Positions 44,046-54,500 of a stretch of DNA of 64,000 bases are shown one piece after another. The translations under genes and the position numbers were made by a program. The first letter of the stretch is position 1. Each line of letters starts with the position of its first letter. Below the pieces are notes generated by a model that ran no database searches, was not told the DNA's origin, and worked only from the letters and a program-made list of their open reading frames with translations. The stretch covers positions 1-64,000 of the forward strand of contig CAICTM010000204.1 in assembly GCA_903772945.1 (NCBI GenBank), given 5' to 3'. This DNA is from Seminavis robusta. Lineage: Eukaryota > Bacillariophyta > Bacillariophyceae > Naviculales > Naviculaceae.

Positions 44046-44816
44046 TTATTGTATTGCATGATGATGATCATCCTCCGAATTGACCGTCCGCAAGGATGCG
44101 CTGTCCATGTTGACTACACCACTCGGTCTCCATGAACTGACCGTGCCAATGCCCAATTTGGCCCGCAAGAGGTTTTGGGGCAGAAAATCGCGGGGAGACG
44201 ACCAACTACGAGCGGACGAGACAGAGGAGGATGTCGATCGCCGTTGTTTGTTGCTGCCGCCGCCCCATGCAAACTGGGCATCCGCTTGGGCGAGTGTGTG
44301 TGCGCGTTGCCGATCGGCTTTGGAGAGCGATCGAGAAAAGCTGCGGAGTGTTTGCTGTGCATGTTTGGTGAGGTGTTTTTTCTTGTGTTGTTGGGATCGG
44401 AATTTGGTCATGACGGCATCGACGTGAGCTTCTCGCTTGTCATGTCTCGACAACTGCTCCAGAATGTCTTCCATGCCTCGCCATGACAGCGTCTCGCTGT
44501 CTTCGACGACGGATGTCTTGCTGTAGTACTGCGCTCGCAAGTTGTTCTTGATTTCTTCTCGTCGAATGGCGTGCAAGTAGTCCATAGAGTACCAGACCAG
44601 TTCGTCTTCTTCCGGTCGTACATGGTCATGGATAGGATGGACGACAGGAGGTTGCTCGTCAAAGTGCACCCGTTGAGTCGCCTGCTCCATCACTGTCAGT
44701 TGAGGAGCCAGCATCTTGCGGGCATCGCGCTTGCGGACGATCATGCCGTTCATCATGTTGTTGTTGTGGAAGAGGTTGTTGTTGTGGTTGATGCTGTGGC
44801 GCTTGAAAAAGGTCAT
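44046..44816 (-). CDS. Diatom-specific family protein (WRG-ED / DRQ motif), member 1
   Basis: A single exon, 256 residues, Asn/His-rich start. The diagnostic part is about residues 70-185: WYSMDYLHAIRREEI, then LSWRGMEDILEQ, MTKFRSQQ and LSKADRQRAHTLAQADAQ. The same ordered motifs occur in the gene at 57938-58591 of this window. Polar throughout, with no helix anchor or signal peptide, so cytosolic or nuclear. The Ser/Arg-rich C-terminus could be phosphorylated. I know such proteins only as unannotated diatom families; the molecular role is unknown. Confidence 0.75.
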   Translation of the reverse strand: MTFFKRHSINHNNNLFHNNNMMNGMIVRKRDARKMLAPQLTVMEQATQRVHFDEQPPVVHPIHDHVRPEEDELVWYSMDYLHAIRREEIKNNLRAQYYSKTSVVEDSETLSWRGMEDILEQLSRHDKREAHVDAVMTKFRSQQHKKKHLTKHAQQTLRSFSRSLSKADRQRAHTLAQADAQFAWGGGSNKQRRSTSSSVSSARSWSSPRDFLPQNLLRAKLGIGTVSSWRPSGVVNMDSASLRTVNSEDDHHHAIQ

Positions 44817-46695
44817 GGTTGTTGGTTACGTAGGGTTTTCCGAGGTTCGGAGTGGACTTGAATTTGTGAGGAGACCAAGAAGGTGTTCTTGTGGTTGATG
44901 TGATGTTGGCATGTCTTGGGTCAGACTGACTGATGATGGCTCATTCGAATGGAATCCAGCACGTTCTGCTCTATCCCAAAGCCAGACACAGAACTTCTCG
45001 CCAACATCACAGCGGATCCAATCACGCCTTCGCGCGGGAAAATGAGAACGCATTGGTTTCTCCGCGGAGCTACTGCTGGTACAGCTGGTTTCTACTTACG
45101 CACCTCCGGTGCAACCAGGCGTAAACGTTGAATTTGCTTGAAAACCTTACTTTTTGCTGCAAATCCTGGAATTTATTCACAGTTTTCCAAACCATAACCT
45201 TCAAAGCCTTGCTGGTTATCAACATTTTATCGCCAATTCGACAAATTTAACGAAAACGATGAGGACGCAGCCACGACTTGCGATGGTTCGGGTCGAAACA
45301 CGAACCGACACAACAAGGACAACTTTGGAGGCACAAATAGTCATTCTCTTTAAATCAGCCCAGGCACGTTCTGTAAGTATTTTGCATTCTTCAAGGTCAT
45401 CCGTAATACTTGTTTTCGTGACTCAAAACTCAGACTCAACCAAAGCCACAAAAAGCAACCGCTTTGTTGGCTCATTTCTAGCGTACTAGTACCGTACGTT
45501 TGGCATGCTGCAGTGACGGGACTTGCTTGACAAGCAAACATCAACTGGCAGACAACCCCGCATCAATCAACCTTGCTTGCAATTGTCTAGTGCATGAAGG
45601 CATTCAGAGATGAACGTCAACTGAGGCATCTCAAATGACACCAAACCATCAATGCCATGCATACATCTTGTGGCGGTGGGATTGCCTCCCAGCAACTTGA
45701 ATAAACTCTATCGTCGGCTCCATGATGGCTGGCTAAAACCTCAGCCCGTGGGATACAGACCCTGCGTCAGGATACTTTTCTAGCTACTGTAGCTAGCTTC
45801 GTATCCATGAGTAAAAGCCAAACGACGCATTGACCATTCGTTCCAAGCATGGGTAAATATCTTTGCTACTGTATGCCCCAGCCAACGCACCTCCTCCTCG
45901 GTATACCGGTACCGCTACCGTACCTGCCTACCGTGCTACCTAGCAAGCAATGCTTCGCTCAAACAAAGTTACTTTTCTAGCAAGCAAGCATCGTACGTCC
46001 AGCAATGTAAGCATCGTATCCATGAGCAAACAGCCATAAAACGATTCAATTGAACCATTCGTCCCAAACAGAGCTAGCTAGTTGCTCGCACAGCCAGTCC
46101 AACTCCGCTCGTTCATCTTGCAGTGGTTGGAGTCGAGTCGGCTCTTGGAGCATCGGGAACCGGCAACAATGGCAAACGCGCCACTTGGGGCAACGGGATA
46201 CTCCCGCATCCGCATGAGGTCCTCCAAGTGGTGCGAAGCCATTTAAAAGCCAAAATGCTACTCCGACGTTTGCAGTAGACTGTAACACGCCGGTTACATT
46301 TATTTATTTGCTTATTAGTCTACGCTTCTTGCAATCAGTCTTCAGGGCGGGATGCAACCTGAACCAAAGATTTGCTTCCCTGAATGAAACGAGCTGGGTT
46401 TCTCGTTTCAAAAGTTTGGTGATGCATTCACACCCCCACGGCGACAGTACAGTATCAAAGTAGCTACACATGTTGACCTCGCCCCATATGCGTCAGGGAG
46501 TTGCAGTTCATCGCCCGGTCCTTGGTCCTGGAGTGGAGCCTGGTGGTTGGCGACCGGCCCCATTGGCATCGGTCGCTAGTTCCGTTCAGGCCAGATTGCA
46601 GACAACGAATCGAATCCTTTAGAATTACAAATCCTATCGTACGGCTGACCCCCATGGATCTGGTAACCATTTAATACGCATCATCCATTTTTGGC
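44817..46695. other. Intergenic, 1.9 kb, no recognisable gene
   Basis: Only short frames, all without domains. A cluster of TACCGGTACCG palindromes lies at 45900-45940, and AGCAAGCA repeats at 45938-45990. No tRNA-like fold was recognised. Confidence 0.35.
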
Positions 46696-47364
46696 TCATT
46701 TGGCCGGTTGGCACACCTTTTTGTGTTCCCTCCAATGGGATTTTTGACAGTCTCTGTTGCAATACTTTTTCTTTTTACAACGGGAACATCGCCTGATGGA
46801 CTCCAAAACTTTTCCGCAATAGTCGCATTCATGTCCCACGAAAACTCCATTCGCAATCTCTCCCATATCCGGGTGGTGATGTAGCACTAGAATCAGGACA
46901 CGAAAGCTTTGGATAACGGCTTTGGCCATTTCCACACTGATTCCGGGGATATCAACTTGGCTAGTAGGTGGATGTTTCATGGCACATGCCCTGAGGAGCT
47001 CGAATGGAATAGGATCCGGACTTAACCTGATTTGAACAGAGCCACCGTGGTCTTCAAACCATCGCTCAATCTTCTTTTCGGCAAAGATTTCCATGACCTT
47101 CAGTCTTCCTTTGGTTGGGTTTCCGCAACTTTCCACCCAAGCTTCGTATTCGACGGCCGTCAAGGGTTCCCGCGCCAGCGCCCTTTGTTGTATTGACAGA
47201 ACCTCTGGATCAATGTCATCCGGGACTTTGGGGCAATGCGGCATCATGGCCATCTCGGCCCCTGCCATGGAAAGAAGCGAGCATCGATGACACACCATGC
47301 CAACGTCGTAGATGGAGCCATAGGTTTCCCCCTTTTGCGTCCCGCACAAGTCGCATCTTGTCAT
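46696..47364 (-). CDS. MYND-type zinc finger protein
   Basis: The start is taken at Met 47364 (MTRCDLCG); an earlier in-frame ATG at 47448 would add 28 hydrophobic residues. The product is about 222 residues. The N-terminal pair CDLCG ... CHRC looks like a small zinc site. The C-terminus is a full MYND finger: CDYCGKVL, CSRCKKKKYCNRDCQ, HWREHKKVC, with the C-C-C-C-C-C-H-C ligand order of the family. MYND fingers bind proline-rich peptides and mediate protein contacts. The middle is helical without a SET or other catalytic domain. It is divergent from the ankyrin gene, 331 bases away. Confidence 0.85.
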   Translation of the reverse strand: MTRCDLCGTQKGETYGSIYDVGMVCHRCSLLSMAGAEMAMMPHCPKVPDDIDPEVLSIQQRALAREPLTAVEYEAWVESCGNPTKGRLKVMEIFAEKKIERWFEDHGGSVQIRLSPDPIPFELLRACAMKHPPTSQVDIPGISVEMAKAVIQSFRVLILVLHHHPDMGEIANGVFVGHECDYCGKVLESIRRCSRCKKKKYCNRDCQKSHWREHKKVCQPAK

Positions 47365-47695
47365 TGTTGTTCCTCTTGCCACAGACAACAAACAGAAAAG
47401 GTTCCCCGATATCTCGAGAAGAGTTGTCAAGATCGCCGAAAGATCCAAACCTGGGAGGTTTTGCTTGCCTGTACTGTGGTACCGTACAGTCGTACCTTAC
47501 GTTTGGGTTCAGGGTGGATGCAGGTCCAGTCGAGTGACGAGTCCCGCCGAGTCCAAGCACTGAAAGATTTAATGTTCAAAAAATTTGGTTCTGTTGCCGA
47601 ATTTGCATTCACAAGACCCGTCTCACAATTCCGTATGCTCGTTGTGGAGCTCACAAACCACAAACTGAAGCAACAAAGCCACCTAACAAGAAACA
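47365..47695. promoter_or_regulatory. Shared 5' region of MYND and ankyrin genes
   Basis: 331 bases between two divergent start codons. It includes a GTACCGTACAGTCGTACC palindromic cluster at 47478-47496. No core promoter motif can be named. Confidence 0.35.
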
Positions 47696-48931
47696 ATGAA
47701 TTCAACACCAGAACTACCTCAAGATGCCTGGAAATGCCACCCCCATCTGGGGGAGTTGCCAGGGTTGGAGGCAAAACGAGGGTCCACAACAGCCGAAGAG
47801 CTTCAGGAGACGGCCCGAACCTGGAGGCGAGCAAGCATCAGCACCGCGGGGGCAGAAGCCACAGAGGGAGAAGGCATTTTCGTGTTTGCGTTTGCGGCGG
47901 TGGTTCAATCTCGACAGTACGAACTTGTGCGTGTCTATTTGGATAACGGCGCTGATCCCAACTCTGTCTTGTGGAGCATGTTATTGGCTACAAACTCCCG
48001 CAGCCGGTGGGCCAATACTCAGGCGCAGGAACTCGTGAGGGAGCTTCTGGAACGAGGGGCCAACCCAAACAGACCGGCACCGCTGCACTCCTCGCACAAT
48101 TCTCCGTTGTCTTTTGCAATGGCCCGCAACAACGCAGAGCTTGTCCGAATGCTGCTGGATCACGGGGCTGACGTGACTGCGGCGACAATCGAACAGGAAC
48201 TGGGAAGAACTGGTCCGGAGATACTGAGCTTGCTGCTTCAAAATGGTGCAAAGTCATTGGTGAATGAGCAGTTTGGGAAACAACAAGAAACTGCCTTGCA
48301 TCGGGCGGCGGCACTGTTCCGCCACGAGGCTGTTGGGATTCTTTTGGCACACGGGGCCAACCCAAACCTACGAAACTCCAATGGTGACACCCCTCTCCAT
48401 CTAGTTTCCAATGCAGAAGCGGCCCGGCTGCTGTTGGATGCAGGGACCAACGTCAAGGCCGTCAACAACCTTGGTGAGACTGCTTTACATAGTCAAATGG
48501 CAACCGACGGATACGCCAACAAGGACGTGGTGGCGCTATTGTTGGGTGGGGGAATCCCCGTCAATTATCTCAATCAGAGCGGTGTGCCTGCCTTGGACTA
48601 CGCTGCAAAATATCGTGATTCATTGGACGACGCCACAGAGCTAGTTCCGCTTCTATTGCGGCATGGCGCCGATCCCAACGTAGGCAACTGCAACGCTCTT
48701 CATCACACAGCCAAGCATCAGAGCGATTTCCCGGCACTTCGCGCTCTGCTCCGCCACGGGGCTAGCACAGCCACCAGCAAAAGGGACAGCAACCTTGGGG
48801 TGTTGCCGTTGGATTGTGCCTGCGAGGCTGGCAATCTAGACGCCGTCTTTGAGATCACAATGGCGATGGTTGGGGAGGGTAACATGTTTTCCAGAATGGC
48901 TGTCCAGCCAGCGGTTGGGGGCAAAGTTTGA
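47696..48931 (+). CDS. Ankyrin repeat protein
   Basis: A single exon, 411 residues. From about residue 75 to 385 successive ankyrin units are visible: LVRVYLDNGADPN, LVRELLERGANPNRP, LVRMLLDHGADVTA, ILSLLLQNGAKS, AVGILLAHGANPNLRNSNGDTPLHLVS, AARLLLDAGTNVKAVNNLGETALH, VVALLLGGGIPVNYLNQSG, LVPLLLRHGADPNVGNCNALHH, LRALLRHGAS. About nine to ten units in all. There is no signal, membrane helix or catalytic domain, so a cytosolic or nuclear scaffold is likely. Its divergent neighbour is a MYND protein; ankyrin and MYND modules are often fused elsewhere (ANKMY-type proteins), which hints at joint function. Confidence 0.92.
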   Translation: MNSTPELPQDAWKCHPHLGELPGLEAKRGSTTAEELQETARTWRRASISTAGAEATEGEGIFVFAFAAVVQSRQYELVRVYLDNGADPNSVLWSMLLATNSRSRWANTQAQELVRELLERGANPNRPAPLHSSHNSPLSFAMARNNAELVRMLLDHGADVTAATIEQELGRTGPEILSLLLQNGAKSLVNEQFGKQQETALHRAAALFRHEAVGILLAHGANPNLRNSNGDTPLHLVSNAEAARLLLDAGTNVKAVNNLGETALHSQMATDGYANKDVVALLLGGGIPVNYLNQSGVPALDYAAKYRDSLDDATELVPLLLRHGADPNVGNCNALHHTAKHQSDFPALRALLRHGASTATSKRDSNLGVLPLDCACEAGNLDAVFEITMAMVGEGNMFSRMAVQPAVGGKV

Positions 48932-51564
48932 CATAAAAAATACCACACTTGTAAAAAGGAGTTTTGCTATTTCTTCTTGTCCTCGGTAATCGCTACCGCC
49001 CAATGAAAATCTCGGTGGTGCAATCGCTCCACGCAAAGCGACGAAAGTTTCAGTGCTTGTGTGGATCCTTTGCAAGTTATCTCTATCATTGCAAAGCCAT
49101 GGCTGTTGCTGTTGGCAGGCGGGTGTGAGGCCCCTCCGATGCATACGGGTATCTGTGAAGGTGATGGGGATCTTTCGAGACTTAGCGACTTTGCGATCAG
49201 AGCAGACGAGCCAGCCAGTCCCGCTTCATTTACCTAACCCTAACCCTAAAAAGGACTCTCAAGTTAGAAAAGGGTTTCCCAAACCACGTGCCACCAAACT
49301 AGGACCAGTTCCCGATGTGGGAAAGGGCGCTGTCATGTTGGGTTGTGGTTTGTGGAGTTGTGGTGCTGTGGTACCAGTACGGCCGTAGCAGAAAAAACTG
49401 TGAAGGCACCTCTAAACTCTACATGTATTCCGGAGGAGAGTACTTCGCTTGACGCCTGCCACCTGGTAGAGCGAAGTAGCTACTGAGCGAAATAGGCGTA
49501 GCAACTTTCAAGCTAAACCCATGTACAGCGACTTCAGCTTGATTCAAACATTGAGCGCCCTATCCCGGCAGCTTTAAGAGTGTATCGAACAGACTTCAGC
49601 CAAAGACTAATCCGCTTCCGGTACTGGTGCGTGGTACGGCAAAATGCAGACGAAGCAGCTCTCACCACTGCCTTGCTTGAACATGCTAGCATCAGCAGAG
49701 TTTGCAACAAAGCACTGTACACTGTATCCATGCAGCCATGCCTGCATGCGCCCAAGGGCCAAGGACGTCAATGGTCAATTTTGTTTCTGGTTGGGTACAC
49801 GATTACATGTAATCAGAGTACATCTAGGGCTGTTTCTGGGGAATGGAATGAATCGAATCCTATTCTAGAACTTCAAACTAGTGAAGTTTCGCCTCTTCTT
49901 TGACTAGACTACTCTTGTCTATCCAGTACGGTACTCGGAGTGGTCTCTATTACATCGTAGTAACACGGCTTCGTAACGTCCCCGCCCCCGCGTTAAAAAC
50001 ACCGAAGTTCCGCCTCTTCTTTGCCCACAGTAGTAGCCGGTACGAAGGCATACCATAACCACCCTCTGTCATGTTGTTCTCATTTTTGTTGAAATTGGAG
50101 ATGCTAACAGTTACTGAAGGAAGGAAGTGAGCTGGACCTACTACTAGCTAGCTAGCTAGCTGGCTAGTTAGTGGAACTGCTGGAAGCTGGAAGTGAAGGG
50201 CGACGGGAAGCGGCCACGAATCCAATATCCAATGTGTACTCCAGAGTAATTACGTAATTACATGTAATTGGATGCTTTAGAAGAAGCACAGGAAGGGAAG
50301 GGTAGGCTTAGACGACGCAAGCGTCCTTTTTGCTTCAAGGAGAATCAATAAAACTATTCCTACATCCTACATGTACAGTGGTCAAATAGAAATGTCCATG
50401 GTGTCTGGAATACACTCCAAACTCAATAATAAGAAAGCTATAACTGGGAATCAGTACTGGAGCTTTCTTACCAATCTGCTCTATTTTGCTAGATCTACTC
50501 ATATTATTTCTAACACAACAAGCCAGTTTCAGTATAGAAGACTTTCTTACTAAGCCTCTAGATCAAACAGGTTAGTTCTTGGATACACCCAGTGCACCTG
50601 GCCCTTTGGGTCCAACTTGCTCAGGAATCTTCATTGGTTTGGGTCAAGCACAAATTGTGACCACAATCTCTGCCGTGAGGCAGAAAATTTGCAGATTTAG
50701 GCACAAGTTAAGAGCATTTTCATGGTGTCAGACTAGACTAGCTAGTAGAGTTTCTTGTGCTTTTAGGTCTCAATACTGGGAGGTTTTCTTACAAGTCTGT
50801 GATATTTCAGTATAAAAAGATTCTTATCTTTTTCTAAAATCTGAGTACTCGCTTTCTTATTTGGAGTTTCTCAAATTCAGGTTTGGAGTGTAGTATGTTT
50901 TACGTACGTACTTGACCACTCTCAATCGGGTGATGGGTGATGCTTGCTGTGCGGCTGTGCGGGTCTGTGCGGGTCATCACTTCTACAAAACGGTTTAGTG
51001 CGGATACCCCCTTTTAACATTATTTTGTTAGCACACTTTTTTTATTAACTTGGTACCTGGTAGCAGTTAAAAATCTGGTTTCCCTCTCTGATTGCCAGAA
51101 TAGTTCCTGACACTTGAGGAACTCCTATCGGTGACCAGTGACCGGCAACTGTGCAAACCGCATTAGCTCCGCATTAGGGATCGATAACTGAGACAGGTCA
51201 GCTGACAGGTCACAAATAGGGCAATTAAATCCTGCTTTCGGGCTTTTGAGTACCGATTGCCAATCACTGCAACCCATTCTTCTCTTACCAATGACCACAC
51301 ACGTGACACCTGAGCTTACCTCCTCCAAAGCTCCTCCGGGCTCCAGACTGCGTTTTAGCAGAGCGGAAGTTCGAACAGAAGCCATTGCAGCCAGGACCAG
51401 GATTACGTGTACCGGTACTAGAGACTAGTACAGCGTAGCTCCAGCCTTCAGCGCTCGTTGCGTCTTGGGGTCACTTTTCCCTGACGCTAGCTAGCTTGCC
51501 TCATCAGCCCAAAAGCCAGAGCCACAAAAAGGTAGAGCAGCACACAAATCAACCAGCCAGGACC
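48932..51564. other. Intergenic, 2.6 kb, no recognisable gene
   Basis: Contents: a short telomere-like run CCTAACCCTAACCCTAAA at 49233-49250, a TACGTAATTACATGTAATT palindromic stretch near 50250-50270, a CTAGCTAGCTAGCTAG run at 50145-50162, and two similar 25-base segments (GAAGTTTCGCCTCTTCTTTG at 49881 and its variant near 50005). An A/T-rich block spans 50340-50900. No coding or RNA gene is supported. Confidence 0.35.
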
Positions 51565-54500
51565 ATGAAAGCCTTTGATAAGTTTGAAGACGAGACGCTT
51601 GCCAAGTCCACCGACGAGGAAGAGCTGGATAGCGAAACCAGCTTATCCTCGGTGACCCGTCGCGATGAAGTGTTGGAGGTCCGAAAGCAATCGAGCAAGG
51701 AGACGGCTCGTGTCAGGACTTGGAAGTGCCTTGCCTTTCTTGCTCTCTTGGGGACGGCCGTCTCTGTGACGGCGACCACTTACGCCTTGCTAGTCAAGCA
51801 AGAGCATGATAACTTTCGTACTGTGGTAAGTGTCATTGGCGGCTGCTTTGCCTTGCCTCGCATCAAGGTCTTGTTCGCTCACGTGCGTGTCGTGTCGTGT
51901 CCTTCAGTACTATCAGTTTGCTCGTACCGTGGCCGACTCGGCAGTGAACCAACAGCGGGACGTCTTGGATGGTCTGTGCTTCCTCTCCAACAGCATCAGT
52001 CTCTCCGCCCTCCAGCATCAAGACAGCCAGGGCAACCTCCCTTGGCCTTTCTTCCTACCTCCCATGTTCGAGACTACGGCTGAAAAGTACATGGCTGTCT
52101 CCAAGGCGGAGCATCTGGGATTCAACTCGATCGTCTCTCACGAAAACAAGGACGCCTTTCTGGACTTTGCAGCCGTGGAAGTCCCCAACCAAATCAGGGA
52201 ATCACACTTGATCAAGTATGGCAACACGGACAAGCTCAACAACGAAACAAAGCTTGCTTCCACCATTATCCAAAAGACAAAGGATGGTTGGGTACCAGAT
52301 GTGGACGGCCGTGAATGGTACCACGTACGCTCGGCACAGGCTCCACCATCTCGAAAGCTTTCGGCTCCATTCATGTGGAACATCAATAGCAACCCCGGCG
52401 TGAACTCTTCCATGACACCCTTGGTGGAACTCCGCAATGAAACCTTCTACCAGCCTGTCAAAAAGTTTATGGGTCTCACTCCGGAAGAACACAAGGGTTA
52501 CCATGCCGATAATGCGGTTGATAATCCCCATTTCTTTGTCTACCATCCCATCAACAAGTACCCCGACGACCCACACTCCGAGGTTGTGGCGACACTGGCC
52601 ACGACGCTGTCGTTTGATGCTGCCTTTCGAAAGCTGCTTCCTGACAATGTCAAGGGAATGTACTGGTACGTTCGTTCTGGAACTGAAAGAATGTCGTTCC
52701 CATGAAGACCATGCTCATCATGCTGATAAACTTTTTTGCTCTACTGTTCTCTCTCTTCAGTGTCATTGAAAACTCCTGCGGTCAGACTATCACCTACTTG
52801 ATTGATGGCGAAGAGGCCTACTACAAGAACATGTCGGATCTCCACGACCCTCGCTTTGATGACATGGCAGTCTATCAATACCTTATGCTCTCCGATAGTC
52901 CCGCCCTCCAAGACCATCCAGCCCATTGCCGCTATCATATGGTGAGTCGCTAGCAAGCAAGCAAATCGCAACCATCGAATGTCAAAGACTGCCTGTGCTT
53001 GGTGCAGTATCAGAGCTCAGAATAAACGTTTTGCCCGTCTCTTCTTATCTTTCACAGAACATCTATCCAACCAAGGAATTTGAAAGTGATTACAAGTCGA
53101 ACACTCCCGTAATCTATGCTGTCGTGGTGGCAACGACGTTTGCCATTGTGGCACTAATCTTCCTCGTCTTTGACCGCATGGTGGGAGTTCGAAACGAAAT
53201 CATGGTTTCCAATGCCGCCAAGAGCAATGCCATTGTGAGTTCTGTGGTGCCCGATCACTTGCGAGATCGATGGATGCAGAGCCAGGAGCAAGACAACTCG
53301 GCGTCTACCAGCACGTTCACCAGCACAAGCTTCAGTACCAAGGCCAACCTCAGCTCTTTCTTAAACAACTCCGATGTCGCAGTGGAAGTCTCAAGTCCTC
53401 TGGCCGACCTTTATCTCGACACGACGGTACGCTTGACCCGGCAATGGTTTCATGTCTGGGTACCGGTACACTCTTGGTTTCCCATTGCTAACCTACCGCG
53501 ACCTCTTTGCTTTGTCTCGATCAGGTTCTGTTTGCAGACATTGCAAACTTTGACGCTTGGTAAGTCGGAACACGGCTGACCAAACACCACCATGTGTCTT
53601 CATCAACAATCGCGTGATGAAAGCTGATGTTTCTTCTCTCGTCGACAGGTCCTCTACTCGTGCTCCAACGGATGTCTTCATACTTCTTGAAACGCTGTTT
53701 CAGGCGGTACGTACTAATGCAGCTGCATATTCCTCTGTCGTGTCAAGCCATGATACGATACAAAGCTAACCATACGATTCTCTTGCACTCACGGGGTTGA
53801 TGTAGTTTGACGCAATTGCTCGCAGACGACGTGTCTACAAGGTCGAAAGTGTCCGAGATTGTTATGTCGGTAAGCCCTCTTATGAACTGTTTCTTGTTTT
53901 GCCATTCCTTGGGGTCATGCACCGAGGCCACATCGTCGACTTACCACGCTGTTGTTGTGTTGTGAAGCCGTGTGCGGTCTGCCCGAATCCAACCCAACTC
54001 ATTCAATCACGATGGCCCGCTTCGGGAGGGACATCCTTTCCAAGACACACTTGCTGACCAAAGCCCTAGAAGTGAAGCTTGGACCGGACACTGGTGACCT
54101 AGATCTACGAGTCGGTATTCACAGGTAAAACGCGATTGGCTGCCTTTCAGCGCTCCCCGCGCTAGCTAGAGAAAACGCAACTCATTTTGCTCTCGACTTC
54201 AATTGTTCTTCCTCAACGATAGTGGACCGGTGACAGCAGGCGTTCTTCGCGGTGACAGGTGCCGCTTTCAGCTCTTTGGAAGTACCATGAACTCCTGTCA
54301 GGACAATCTATTCCAGTCGGGAAAGCCCAACAAGATCCAGTGCTCTCGTGAAACCACAGAGCATTTGACAAAGCTCGGCAAAGGAGGATGGGTTTGTCAG
54401 AGAACTGATCTACCAGACACTCAAGGTTTGGGGACCGGCGAGTTGTATTGGGTGACCGTCCCAACCGAAAGGGCTGGCAGCACTTGTAGTGCCGCATCCT

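Noticed and set aside
49233-49250. Telomere-like CCCTAA repeats
   Set aside because: Only about two and a half units; too short for a telomere and probably chance or an ancient repair scar.
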